Shown piece after piece: positions 51,871 through 63,379 of a DNA stretch of 64,000 bases. Under the pieces are notes generated by a model, which was not told the DNA's origin, did no database searches, and saw only the letters and a list, made by a program, of their open reading frames with translations. Both the position numbers and the translations under genes were made by a program. The DNA lies in NCBI GenBank assembly GCA_963575745.1, contig CAUYUJ010015271.1, forward strand, positions 623,908-687,907, given 5' to 3'. Source of the stretch: Prorocentrum cordatum (Eukaryota > Sar > Dinophyceae > Prorocentrales > Prorocentraceae). Position 1 is the stretch's first letter. The number at the start of each line of letters is the position of its first letter.

Positions 51871-52640
51871 AACTTACGTTTTGGGGTCCACGCTGGCAAG
51901 CATGTGTCATTGACTCTCCTCATGCCTCTCCAAGTTGATAGCCTTGCACGGCGGCAGGCCGCTGACGGGAGCATTAGTGTGGCAGCAAGGTCGAGGGATC
52001 TTCGGCGCCAGCAGTGAGTGAGTGAAGCGTGTAAACTTGGACGCATTTCATTGCCAGGAGTTGTTTGTTTATACCTGCTGTGTTCGAGGTGTCGGCGTGT
52101 GGAAGACGCTCTCCGTTCGTCGTCGTCGCCGTCGCCGTTCTCCCCCTTTCCCTGGGCCCTTCTCCTCAAGCGCGCCAGCCAACGCGAAATTCAGCAACGC
52201 CGTAGTTGAGTCGGAGGGGCGCATTGCGGAAAACGCGGGGTCGACAGAACCTGCAGTTTGTCGAAGTCACCTTTGTGCAGCTGCGTGTAGCGCGCAGGGC
52301 GTGGCCCTCTCCTCGTATGTTGCACGGCGATGGGTGGTAGTTCGATGAGGGGGGGGAGGAGGAGCAGAAGGAGGAGGAGGAGGAGGAGGAGGGCTCCAGG
52401 CACGACGTAGGCCTGGGCGGTTTCAGCCTTTTTCAACACGGCGTCGAGGAAACCAGAAGAGGAGGAAGCAGAGGAGGAGGGATGGGGAGGTGCAGGAGGA
52501 GGAGGAATAAAGATGAGGGGGAGGAGGAGGAGAGCGCCTGATCAATTCAGTTCGTCCTCTCGATTGCGGTCGGTATCTTCCTCCATCCTTGTTCGTAACG
52601 CCTCTTGCCAATCCAGAGGTAGAGGGTCTATTGTAAAAAA
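51871..52640. other. Spacer with a GGA-rich tract, no recognisable gene
   Basis: CGTCGTCGCCGTCGCCG lies near 52110-52135 and a GGAGGAGGAG tract at 52345-52530. Nothing else is recognisable. Confidence 0.45.
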
Positions 52641-52650
52641 CGCGTTTTCA

Positions 52651-52757
52651 GGTCAGAGGCTGAGAAGCCCGTGCCAAACACATGCTCTTCATGTTTTCAG
52701 GCTTTGGTGGATCTATGCGCGCCCATGCGGATAGACGCGCAAAAACTTGAACCACTT
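52651..52757 (+). repeat. ~105-bp repeat flanking the second Helitron, upstream copy
   Basis: This starts GGTCAGAGGCTGAGAAGCCC and includes TTTTCAGGCTTTGGTGGATC and TATGCGCGCCCATGCGGATA followed by GACGCGCAAAAAC. The TGCGCG...CGCGCA pair can form a short hairpin. The matching copy is at 62539-62641, directly behind the helicase reading frame. Confidence 0.75.
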
Positions 52758-52829
52758 GTTGTTCCCCACATGTGAAATGGGGTCTTTGTTTTCTCTGGAC
52801 GCCCCGCGCAGGAACCACAGCACACACCA

Positions 52830-53225
52830 CATCATCACCCACTCACTCACTCACTCATTCACTCATCACTCACTCATTCACTCAGCCATCACGACGCCAT
52901 CGCTCTCACACACGCGTATCACCATCAACATCAGTAGCTCCATCACCACATCAGCATCAACATCAGTAGCATCATCATCACCATCACTCAGTCACTGACT
53001 CACTCATTCAGCCCCACGCGCTCCTTCACTCATCATCATCATCACAATCATCACCGTCATCACTCACACACCCTCTCACACTCACACTCACTCACACACA
53101 GACCATCTTGATTACCTGGACCATCACTCGATCACACACTCGCTCACCCACTCACTCATCATCTACATCATCCTCATCATCCGCATCATCATTCATTCAG
53201 TCATGCACTCACTCAACCACTCAAT
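52830..53225. repeat. CACT/CATT/CATC low-complexity tract
   Basis: ACTCACTCACTCATTC-type repeats and CATCAT interruptions fill the stretch. No gene. Confidence 0.9.
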
Positions 53226-53229
53226 CGCT

Positions 53230-54075
53230 AGCTTGAATATGGGGGAAGTATCAGGCGGGAGCTTCGTTTGTGAGTGAATTGCGAGGAAGTCTCAGGGAGC
53301 CCTCTCGTTATGGGGCCCGCAGTTCACGTTTTAGTCCGAGCGGGTCATCCTCGAACCTGTAACTGTCGTCACTTTTGGGCTCCTGAGGCTTGAATAGGGG
53401 GGAAGTATTAGGCGGAAGGCTCGTCTGTGAGTGAATTGCGAGGGAGTCTCAGGCCTAAGCCCTCTTCTAATCTCAGCGGGTCATCCTCGAACCTGGAACT
53501 GTCCTCACTTAGGGGCTCCTGAGGCTTGAATGCGGAGGAAGTATCAGGCGGGAACCTTGTTTGTGATTGGTGTCTGAGGAAGTCTCAGGCGGGAGTCCCC
53601 TCCCTATGGGGCTCGTATTTTATATTTTTCGTCTGAGCGGGTCAGCCTCGAACCTGTAATTGCCGTCACTTTTGGGCTCCTGAGGTTTGAATATGGAGGA
53701 AGTATCAGGCGGGAGCTTCGTCTGTGAGTGAATTGTCAGGAAGTCTCAGGCGGGAGCCACCTTCCCAATGCTGCCCGCATTAGCAGGTCATTCTCGAACG
53801 TGTAACTGTCGTCAGTTTTGGGCGCCTGAGGCTTGAATATCGGGGAAATATCAGGCGGGAACCTCGTCTGTGAGTGAATTGCGAGGAAGTCTCAGGCGGG
53901 AGCCCCCACCCAATGGAGCCCGCTTTTGAATTTATTATCCGAGCGGGTCATCCTCGAACCTGGAACTGTCGTCGCTTTGGGGTTCCCGAGGCCTGAATAT
54001 GGAGGAAGTATCAGGCGGGGTGCCTCGTCTGTGAATGAACTGTGAGGAAGTCTCAGGCAGGAGCCCCCTCCCTAT
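53230..54075 (+). repeat. 155-bp satellite (about 5.5 units)
   Basis: The unit starts GCTTGAATATGGGGGAAGTATCAGGCGG-like near 53232, 53391, 53525, 53686, 53832 and 53991 (periods 134-161 bp). It includes GAGGAAGTCTCAGGCGGGAG, a GCGGGTCATCCTCGAACCTG block and TGTCGTCACTTTTGGGCTCC. A 17-base piece (GTGAGGAAGTCTCAGGC) also occurs alone near 25638. The array lies just upstream of an acceptor-like site at 54229-54230 and may occupy an intron of the Helitron gene. Confidence 0.9.
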
Positions 54076-54230
54076 GCGCTCTTCAGAGGGCGATTCGCCC
54101 GACCCATCAGGCGAGGAGGAACAGGAGGAACAGGAGGTGAAAACGACGACGGCGGCCGGGCTCAGGGGGAAACCCTTGCGTCCGGGCCGGGGGTGCCACT
54201 GCGCGGCGCCCGGTGCCCCACCTCCTGCAG

Positions 54231-54425
54231 CGGATGCGAGGCGGCCACTACGTCGCCTTCGTCAACAAGAGCGGGCGCGGGTTCGAGCTCGACGACGCCG
54301 TCGTGACGGAAATGCATGAGAGGCCCGAGGCGTAACCTTACCTGGTTTTCCTGGCCCGCACGCGGCCGCGACTGTCGATTCCGCTGGGGGGAAAGCGGCG
54401 CGACCCCCATGAGTTTGACGACGCT
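54231..54425 (+). pseudogene. C-terminal piece of a ubiquitin-specific-protease-like domain, interrupted by TAA
   Basis: CACCTCCTGCAG at 54219-54230 looks like an acceptor. From 54231 the frame reads RMRGGHYVAFVNKSGRGFEL then DDAVVTEMHERPEA, TAA (54333-54335), PYLVFLAR. GGHYVAFV with a following Asp-containing strand and a YL(V/L)F ending is the signature of the catalytic-His end of USP/UCH peptidases. The half with the catalytic cysteine would lie upstream, in missing or intron-separated sequence. The same frame continues without a further stop into the Helitron protein, so the protease module was fused to it. Identification rests on one motif region only. Confidence 0.55.
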
Positions 54426-57085
54426 TTGCAGGCCGCTGCCAAGCTGCCGCGACTTGACCCCGCGTCGCCGAGAGGCAGCGCGTTTGGCGCAGCTTCACGA
54501 TCGGGCTGCGGCAGCCACGGCTTGCCCCAGGGTGCAGGCTCTGCTGCCAGTCGGAGCCAGACTGGCAGGGACCAGAGTGGAAGAGACTGGTCCGGTAGAG
54601 TCCAGATCGGCAGGGATCAGAGCGGCCAGGACCGCGCCGGCAGGGACCAGACAAGAGACCGCGCTGGCCAGCAGGCGGGCATCGCCGGAGCGCACCCAGC
54701 TGCCAGGGCCGTCTGGAACGCCTTGGCTGCCGCGGACAACAGGGACCACGCCTGGGCAAACTCCGAGAGCAGCGCGAATAACCCGTTCAAGCGGAATGTG
54801 GATATTTGGGACCGGCGACGCACTTGCGCAGATGTCACATGCCGCTCTTGGTCGCAGAGGGCCGAGCCGTCAGGCCCTCAGCCATGCCGGTTCTGTCAGG
54901 GCCTAGACGGGCCCCGCGAAGATTGGAAGGAGCACGTTGACGAAGAGCACGGCGGCGTCCTGCGCTACTGCAGCGCTCTCTTCTCGTCGCTGTCGCTGAA
55001 GCCTCACGTGGTCCAGTGGGGGGAGCGGGGCGCGATCGTGGCCAACTACGCAGAGTTCTACGCCAGGGCCGCTGTGGACTGGGAGAAGCCGACTGAGCGC
55101 ATGCGCGAGCTTGCTCGGAGTCCTGAAGGGTTGCCTGCAGGTGACCGCTGGACGCCTCGGGCGCGCTGCGCGTGCGTCTTCTGCGCCAGGCTGCACTGGT
55201 CCGAAGACCTCTCCTGGGAGTTTCTGGCTGGCGAACGCTGCTTCATGAAGAACCCCGAGGCCGTGGCCAGACTGCTCTCCTGGGAGGTCTACCACGATCA
55301 CTGGCCGGACAGTCCCGAGGCCGAGCTCCGCGCCTCTGCAGCGCGGCTCCGCGTTGGGAACGCGTGCACATTCCAGCTTGTCCTCATGCACAAGCGGCGG
55401 GTGACCGATGCGCAGGCAGCGGGCGAGGAGCCAGCCCCGGTGCGCGAGGATTGCAAGGGTGCGTTCTCGCTCCGCCATCTGTGCATGTGCAAGTTCTCCC
55501 GCGCTAACCACCCGCGGCTCGGCAGGCGGGGTCCGCTCTTCCGCGAGGCGAACTTGTCGCGCCAGGTGCTCCTCGCACTCGCCCGCGTCGCGGCGACCAA
55601 GGTGGCGCTGCGCCCCGAGAGCTACGACAGGCAGCGCAGCGGCGACGGGCCCGCGTGGGGCGTTCTGTTCCACCAGACGGGCATGGTGGGCTCCGCAATT
55701 CTTTTCGGGAGCGCATCTTGCAAGGAGGCCATGGGGCGCCCCCCCCCCCCTTCCCGCGTCCGTCAAGGGCTCGCCCGCAGTGACCCCCATGGCTGCCAAG
55801 CAGGCCGCGACGAAGGAGCGGGCGCCCGGCCCGCCGGAAGACGCGGGGAAACAGCGGCGCAGCGAGGGCCTGGCAGGCGGCGCCGCCAGGCAGCAGGACG
55901 CCGCCCGGCGCGCCGCCCGGGGCATCGCGCGCCTCAAGGTCAACCGCGCAGAGTCTGACAATCTGGCGAGGACGCCGCAGGCCACGAACGTCGTCTACAA
56001 GGACAAGACGTGCGACGGGGCGCTGATGGCGCAGTGGCGCACGGACCCGCCGATTCCTCAGGTGCCCCCCGCGGTGCTGGACAGCGTAGTGGCCGCGCCG
56101 TTGGAGGAGTCGCCCGGCGACGTCGCGGCCGCGGGCCCGGCCGGCGCCGCGGCGGCCGGGGCGCGGGGTCTGGGCGACAGGGGCGCGCAGGCGTGCGATC
56201 AGTCCCAGTACGTGGGCGCATTAACGCAGCGAGGAGGACATCCCGCGCGCGGCCGGGGCCCACCGGCGCTGATCCGACAGCTGGAGGAGCTGGGCGCGAC
56301 CGCGCAGCGCCCCGTGGTCCAGGAGACAGAGCGCGCCGTCGAATCGGGGAGCGCGCCGCTGGGCGAGGCGGACAGGGATCGCGCCTTGAAGCTCTGCAAG
56401 TCTGTTCGGAAACGCGCGGAGAAAATGTCGCTCGCAGAGCGACTGCCGCGGGCGCAGCAGGATCTCGCGCGCGCTGCGCTGGGCGAACCAGCGGGGCCCA
56501 GACAGGCGGGGGCCGAGGCGACCGCGGCGAATCTCGAGGCGCCGCGCGGCACTGCGCCCCTGTCTCTCTTCGACTGGAAGGCGTCGACGCAGGCGCCCCC
56601 GAGATTGTGGCGCTACGGCGACGCTGGCCACAAGGGCCCGAAGCGAACGGGGACCTACCCGCAGTTGCTCGCCCACGAGTGGATCACGCGCCTGTGCGTG
56701 CGCGAGGGGATGGGGCGCAGTCTGGACGCCGGCGGGGAGAACTCGCACCGCGCGCGGGAGAGCGACGACGATCCCGAGGTCTACCGGTTCGCGGCGGACT
56801 GGGTGTCTTTGCGCGTGTTCGCCACGCTGCACTACTTGACGGAACGCCACCAGTCCGCCTTCGCCTTTCTGACGAGCGGAGGCATGAAGAGCGCCGAGAA
56901 AGTGCGGCACCTCACGCGGGCAGCCCTGGCGGCTGCCGCGCGCGCTCGCGCGGGCGGCGGCGGTGCGGTGGTTTTGGCAAGCAACGCGAACGTGCCCAAT
57001 GCGGTGCGGGACGCACTGAACATCGGGCAGATGGCAGTCGCAGACGTCGGCGGCACCGACGGACATCGGCGCCTCTGCCGCCACG
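54426..57085 (+). pseudogene. Second Helitron: zinc-finger and N-terminal replicase region
   Basis: Frame 3 to about 55738 encodes GRDQSG-type short repeats (about 54555-54660), a zinc-finger-like C-x2-C-x11-H-x4-H (CRFCQGLDGPREDWKEHVDE, about 54885), CVFCARLHW (about 55173), then LRHLCMCKFSRANHPRLGRR, NLSRQVLLALARVAATKVAL and GVLFHQTGMVGSAILFG. This order resembles the region before the Rep domain in Helitron proteins. A C12 run (55739-55750) shifts to frame 1, which continues through VLDSVVAAPLEE, YPQLLAHEWITRL and VYRFAADWVSLRVFATLHYL to DALNIGQMAVADVGGTDGHR (about 57075). The shift is in a homopolymer, so an assembly error is possible here. Confidence 0.65.
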
Positions 57086-59116
57086 ATGGGGGTCACTTAC
57101 ATGGCACTCTTCGGGTGCCCCTTGATCTTCGCCGCTCCGAACATAGCGGACGCGAAGCAGCCGCCGTTCGTCAAGGTTGCGGGCCAGGAAATCTCGCTCG
57201 ACGGCCGGGGCATTCCAGGCGCGCGCAGCGACGTTACCCCCAAGTACCGAGACATGATGCGGCGCGTCGCCCAGGGCCCAGTCGGCCAGACAGTGTGCTT
57301 CGAGCTCATCGCCCGGCTCTTCTTCATCCACGTTCTCGTGGGCGGCCGCAGTCGAGACGTTCCTCTCAGGAAACGGCGCCCCTGGGACTGGTGCGCCGAC
57401 GGCGTGGCGGCGTCCTCGACCGCCCCAGGGACCTTTAGGCCCGTGCAAGCTTGTCGCGGAGAGATCGAGGCGCAAGGTCGGGGATCCCCCATCCGCACAT
57501 CCTGGCGCGGTTGCGCGCCCTCTCCACGCGCCAGCTCGCGCGCGCGCTCCGACGCCATCCTGCCGCTTTCCGAGAGCGCCTTGGCGAGTGGATGAAGGCG
57601 CGCGTCACGTATGGGGGCACCTGTCAGAGTTCTGTAAAGGTGTTGCCGCGGCGTTTCGGGCACGTCGACCAGCGCGTGAGCCCGCTGCCGTTCTCTGTCA
57701 TCGAACGGGACCAGTCGCGCTTCGACGGGGGCAGCGGACTGGACGCGCTCCGCGAAGAGATGCAGGCGGGCGCGGAGATGACTGAGGACCAGACCAGGAG
57801 ACTTTTCTCGAGACCGAGGACCAGGGCTCCCGGCTCCGGCCCGACCTGCCGTTGCGGGACGCCACGGGCCGCGAGGTGGCACCTGGGGAGAAGGCGCCGC
57901 CGCGGCCGCCCTCGTGCGGCATGCCCATCGATTCTTTCGCCGCGGGAAGATGCCCCGCGCGCCGGCGGCGCGGCTCGGCGCGGCAAGACACTGGCGCGGA
58001 GGGGCCGGCGGCCCGCGGGGTTGCCCCGGCGGTCCGCTCGGACGCGCCCGTGGCTTGGTCAGGGCAGCCAAGGGTCGGCCCGGCGACGTTTGCCGCGGAC
58101 AGGGGGGCGGCGCCGCCGCCCCCGCCAGGAATGGAAGAGAGTCCCGAGGTCTGGGGGCGCCTCTTCTCGAAGGACGTCCGGGTGCTCGCCAAAGAGACGA
58201 TGGCGCACGCGCGCGGGAAGAGCTGCTACAACCACTCGGGCAACAAGACCGCGAAGATCTGCCGCCGCGACTTCTACCGCATCGCCACGCTCACGGACTG
58301 GCGCAGGCGCAGGCGAGGGAAGCCATGCGGAACGCCATGTTTGTGGCGCGGTCCTCGACGCACGGCATGCAGGGTCGTCCGTTGCACTTCCAGCTCCGCC
58401 CGTCAGGGCGCATTGCCAATTACGCCGGCGCCGCGACTGGGCGCTCTAACCTTGGCGCGCAGGACCTCCGACGAGTCAGCGAATCCAAAGCGTGGTTGGA
58501 CGAAGGCGAGGTGCTCCCGCACGTCGGCTCGCAACCCAAGCTGGGGCACATGGGCGCATGCGAGTTGGGCGATGCCGACGCGCGCGTGAACTGCTGAAAG
58601 ATGCCGGAGGAGCCGCTCGCGTGGACGGACGACTGTTCGCCAGAAGAGTGGCGGGACATTCTGCCACAGTGTTTGACGGGGGGCGCAGAGAGCGAGGGCG
58701 CGGAGGACGCGGGCGCCGCGGCTGTCTCCGCGGACCAGCTGGAATTGGACGCCCAGGCCGCGTTCAGCGACGGCCTGAACACGGGCTTCTACATCAATTT
58801 CTACACGACGAAACAGTGCCCCAGCATGGAGGGCGCCCTCGCGGAGAAGATGCGGCGCGGCCTGGAGCGGCTGCAAGCGCAGCGACAGGCGCGACCGGAG
58901 AAGATGAAGCTGGAGCTGCAGCAGCGCGGAGAGGACCCCGAGAAGACCCTGTTCGCCGCCGACCGGAGAGCGCTCGGTGGCAAGTCCAAGTTCGGAAAGA
59001 CGCTGGATATGGTGAAGAATCTGTCCGCGTCGCACCGCCGATGTCATTGGAAAAGCAAGCCAGAGATGCCGTTCCCGATCTCCTACGGCCACCTCACCCA
59101 TGCGTCCCGCCGCTGA
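57086..59116 (+). pseudogene. Second Helitron: Rep (HUH/Y2) region, frameshifted
   Basis: Frame 2 reads MGVTYMALFGCPLIFAAPNI-ADAK and MMRRVAQGPVGQTVCFELIA to EIEAQGRGSP. Near C5 57486-57490 the frame changes and the HUH motif follows as PHPHIL (His codons 57490 and 57496). After 57850 more frames alternate: ARGKSCYNHSGNKTAKICRR (about 58210), then LDEGEVLPHVGSQPKLGHMG to TGA 58595-58597. In the same frame past the stop, LNTGFYINFYTTKQCP carries the Y2 motif Y-x3-Y-x2-K (Tyr codons 58790 and 58802). Catalytic residues are all present, but at least five lesions separate them. Confidence 0.75.
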
Positions 59117-62100
59117 TGGGCGATCCTCACCAAGAAGGGCGTCTTTCTGGCGGCGGGGGCGTAGCGACGTCAGCGCGGGCGCATAAGGCCACGCAGGGCG
59201 GTGACCGCGCCCCGGTTCAGTGCCTCGGACGCGGCGTCGACCCGTGCGCGCTCGAGGGGTGGCGCGAGGAAAAAGACGAGGACGGGCAGGCGGTGCGCGC
59301 GAGCCCGGAAGGCCAGCGCTTCCCGGACATCCTGACGGCCTACGAGCACGACGTCGACCAAGACGGCGCGCGACGCGCCCGATCATCGCCGGGCGGCGTC
59401 GTTCCTGGCGAATTTCATGCAGGACATGGGCTGCGAGAGCGAGGAGGCCCCGACGACGGGGGGCGGCTTCCGCATCGCGAGGACCACGAGCACTCTGGAC
59501 GATTGGCTGCGCCGCGGCGACAACCTGGTCCTCGAGCGCATGAGTTTGCTGGTGCATCTACCGCTGCGGGAAACCCGACGGCCTGTGGAGAGACAGGGCC
59601 GCGCGCAGCACCTGGACTTCGACTTCGCGCCGCACCACTCGCTGCGCGCGACCCGCAGGCAGCGCCTGGCCCCCGAGCTCCGCGCGCCTCTCTTCGAGCG
59701 CTTCAGCATGCCGAGGAGAACCTGTGCAAGCAGTTGCTCCTGAGGCCTCAGGATGTGGAGAACTCGGAGACGCCGGACGGCGAGCGCGTGCTGCAGGCGC
59801 TCGCGCCTCCGATGGGGGCCCCCGACGCGCCCCGTGACGTGAGCGCGCGCGGGTCAACCTGTTCCAGGCGAGCCTGGGCGCACTGCGAGGCTCAAGCGGA
59901 CGAGGAGGCCCGAGTCGCCGCGGCGCGTTTCCTCGCGCGGCACGAGTGGCGCTCGATCTGGGAGACGCAGAAGGCGCAGGAGCAACTCGTCGCGGTGCGA
60001 CAGGCGTGGGCGGAGGGCACGGGCGTGGAGGGCGACTCGCTGGGCCCCGCCCACTGCCCCGACAGGGAGAAACCAAGGGCGACGGCGCGCCAGTACGCGT
60101 CCATGAAAGCCACGCAGGTCCGGCCAAACCTTGAGTGGATCGCCCTGGCGCGCGAGAAGAAGCTTCCCCGGCAGAACCAGAACGACGCGGCCGTGCAGAG
60201 CGCGCACCTCAAGGCGACCACTGGTGGAGGCGCCGGTGAAGACGAGGGCGCTGTGGCGGGCGAGGGCGTGGGGCACCTGCATGGGCGCGCCTCCATCGGC
60301 GGTCCGAGCGCACTTGCACTTCCGGCCCGTCCCGACGCGGGGCATCGACGGGGGGCAGGACATGGCGGACGTGCTGAACTTCGCGAACCGCAAGCGCTTT
60401 GCGAAGTTGGCCAAGGAGCTCCTCGCGCCCCCGTGCATGTCCGAGGCGGTCCGCGAGGACATGGGCTCGCCCGCGCCAGCGGACGCCGTCACCGCTCCTG
60501 CGCCCGCGGCCGGGCACCGATCGCTGGTTACTGCTGCGCGCGAAGAGAGACACTCCTGCGCGAGGCTGCGCGACGACCGCCTGCAGGGCAATGGCGACGA
60601 GGATGGCGCGGGCGTCGACGACGGTGCGGACGAGGGCGCAGGCGACCTGGGCACCGAGCTCGCCGCGGCCAAGTTCAAGGGCCGGGCGTGCTCCACGCCT
60701 AGCGCGCGCAACGCCCAACTGGTCGCTGATTTGCCGGAAGACCAGAGACTCGCGCGGGGGTCCAGACGCCTTTCGTCGCCAAGTTCGCCAAGGCCGGCGA
60801 CGAAGCCTGGGAGGACGACGTGCAGAAGAAGCCCTGGATCGAGAGGAAGGTGACGCACGTGCTCCTGCTGGGCCAGGGTGGGTCCGGGAAAACGCACGTG
60901 GTGCAGAAGATCGTCTTTCAGTCGTAGGGTATGCGTGGCTTTCGCCGGCGCTGGACAGGGCCAGCATGATGGTCGTTGCTTGCTCGAACGCGCAGGCGAA
61001 GAACATCTCAACGGATGCTGTCAGCCAGAACGCTGCACAATGCCTGTGCCATGCGAGTCCACAAGTACATCAACGTGAAACTGCGGCCGGGGGGCATGCA
61101 GAAGGGGTTGGAATGTTTATGGGAGCGCGTCCGCATTCTTGCCATCGAGGAGATAAGCATGGTGGCAGCCGCGCTGCACAACGCGCTGGACCTTCGCGCA
61201 TGCAACGGACGCAATGACTCGCACGACGTGCAGGAGTCCACCTACCAGCGGCCGCGCCACTTCGGGCGCGCCCCCATCGTGTTGCACCTCGGCGATTGCC
61301 TGCAGCTAAAGCCCACCGGCAGCATTGGCCTCCTGACGGACGTGAACGAGCTCCTGGACGACGATTCGTACAAGTACGCGGATCCGCCGTCGGTGGAGAT
61401 TCAGCACGCCATCGAAGTCTTCTCAGAGATCCCCTGCGTCTTCGAGCTGAAGGGCACGAAGCGCTCCGGGCCTGGGGGGCCTCTGATCACGTTCCTGGGC
61501 AGCACGACGAGAGCCGGCCCTTCGCACAGGAGGTCTGGTCCGCCTGGAAGAAGACGTTGGCCTCGGACAACCGCCGCGTCCTGGACCCTAGGCACCAGCA
61601 CGAGAATTTTCGACTCGGCTACGGCATGGGCATATACTGGGAGACCCTGGCGAGGTGGATCAACGCGCGCGCTCGTCGCGACGCACGGCGCCTGGGCGCG
61701 CCCTTTGTTTTCTTGCCGTGGACGATCGCTGCGCGATGCAGGGCGATCCCGACGCGGGTCGGCGCCTCCTGAAAGTCCCGAACATGCACAAAACGGGGGA
61801 CATCCACGGCGTCTTGCCTGCCCACGTCGGCATGGAAGTGCGATTCACGGCAGTGTAGGAAGAGCTGAAGAAGAAGCTGGGGCGCGTGCGGGAGAAACGG
61901 GCCACCGTCGCGTCATTCGAGCACGACCGCGAGGACGAGCAGCGGCACGAGGAGTTCTCGGCAGGCCAGCTCTTTCGCCCCCGCTTCCGATCTCCGGAAA
62001 TTTGGCTGCAGGTACGCGGCTTCAAGGAGTCTCCGATCCACCGGGAGGTCGCCGAGGTGCTGCGACAGGGCGCCGAAGACACCGGCGACGACGGCCGGGC

Positions 62101-62530
62101 CGAGGCGCGGGCTCGGAGTTTGCTGATGTTCAGGCCCAGCGAGCAGGAGTTCACGTGGCAGAGTTCGGCGCCGCGCACCGTGCGCCGCTTGGGTGTCACT
62201 CTGGCTCGTGCGCCCTACCTCACCCCCGCGCTGTCGCAGGGCCAGACGCACCGCATGGGCGTCGCCATCGACTGCGCGAGGGGCGAGGACGCTGGCCGCA
62301 CGGGCATGTCGGACGACCAGTGGCGGCTGCACCTCTACGTCATGCTTTCCCGCGCCACGTGCGTGCGGAACATGCTGGTCCTGCGGCCGCCCGCGCGGGA
62401 GTTTCTGGAGCGCGGGCCGGCGGCGTCCTTGCGGAAGGCGCTCGAGAAGTTCGATGAGGAAGCGGAACGCCCCAGGGATGAGGCCGAGCAGTTTGCCGCG
62501 GAGGTTGGCTTCGTGCTGCCTCCCGCCTGA
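59117..62530 (+). pseudogene. Second Helitron: PIF1-type helicase region, frameshifted
   Basis: Between 59117 and 60830 long Arg/Glu/Ala-rich frames link Rep and helicase; the details are unclear. Helicase motifs: VTHVLLLGQGGSGKTHVVQK (Walker A, 60871-60894), a TAG at 60925-60927, then MMVVACSNAQAKNIS in another frame. RILAIEEISMV follows (Walker B equivalent, Glu codons 61147 and 61150), then APIVLHLGDCLQLKPTG (about 61270). After further shifts around 61500-61860, the C-terminal helicase block reads LTPALSQGQTHRMGVAIDC and LHLYVMLSRATCVRNMLVL (about 62218-62385). It ends at TGA 62528-62530. It is a different family from the Helitron at 26164: GC-rich codons and no GTAT signature. Confidence 0.75.
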
Positions 62531-62538
62531 GCGGTTCG

Positions 62539-62641
62539 GGTCAGAGGCTGGGTAACCCATGATGAACACATGTGTTTCACTATTTGACTTCAGGTTTTGG
62601 TGCCTATATGCGCGCCCAGGTGGACAGACGCGCAAAAACCA
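62539..62641 (+). repeat. ~105-bp repeat flanking the second Helitron, downstream copy
   Basis: This starts GGTCAGAGGCTGGGTAACCC eight bases after the helicase stop and includes AACACATG, CTTCAGGTTTTGGTGCCTAT and ATGCGCGCCCAGGTGGACAG followed by ACGCGCAAAAACC. It aligns throughout with 52651-52757, at roughly three quarters identity by eye. Position and hairpin suggest it is the element's 3' terminal region. Confidence 0.75.
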
Positions 62642-63140
62642 GAAGCAAACAACTTCACCAGCATTGTTTTACAGTGTTTGCTGACCCTCCGGCCTGACAT
62701 ATGTGTTATTTGCAGTGGTTTATGGGGGATGGGGCCCTTTACTAATGGATACTGAGTGAGATATCCTTAGTAAGAACTCATTCGTGAATCTTTATCATGG
62801 AGCCTTTATTTAGACATTCGTCGAAGGACACCGTGCGCGAGGAATCGCTATTGAGGAATCGCCTGTGAGGAACCCGTCGTAAGGAATCCATGCTCAGGCA
62901 TCCATCAGCAAGGAATGCTTGGTAAGGGGCCTTTTTTGACTGAGGAGTCCTTGGTAAGGATTTTTGTCTCAAGGAATCCTTAATACTGGTTTCGTTGTAA
63001 GGGGTCTTTCGAAATTGCTTTCTCAGCAGAGGCGGGATCCTGCGCAGGGGGTATTTGGGAAGGGGTTCTTCTTACGGGGTGATTAGTAAGGGACCCTTTG
63101 AACTAAATGTTGGAAAGAGCGTGTTCGACCGCTGCTGGCG
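62642..63140. repeat. Degenerate AAGGAATCC-type repeat
   Basis: From about 62755 to 63010, AAGGAATC(C/G), GAGGAATCG and GGTAAGG recur every 12-25 bp (for example near 62838, 62852, 62881, 62911 and 62974). No gene. Confidence 0.6.
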
Positions 63141-63144
63141 GAAA

Positions 63145-63375
63145 ACCGGGGGGGGGTCACTACCAGTTCGAACCCTTCCCCCCCCCCCCCCCCCTCCGGA
63201 AAACCGAGGGGGGGGGGGGTACTATCGGTTCGAACCCCTCCCCCCCCCCCAGTCCATCATGAAAAGGGGGAGGGGTCACTACCGGTTCGAACCTCCCCCC
63301 CCCGGGGCCCCCTTCGAAAATCGAGGAGGGTCACTACCGGTTCGACCCCCCCCCCCCTCGAAAACCGGGGGAGGG
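63145..63375 (+). repeat. ~55-bp repeat of G-run, TACCGGTTCGAAC, C-run
   Basis: GAAAACCGGGGGGGGTCACTACC-like modules followed by GGTTCGAACCC and a long C run occur near 63150, 63205, 63260, 63315 and 63360. G-run and C-run lengths vary, so the assembled sequence is probably unreliable here. Confidence 0.75.
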
Positions 63376-63379
63376 GGGG

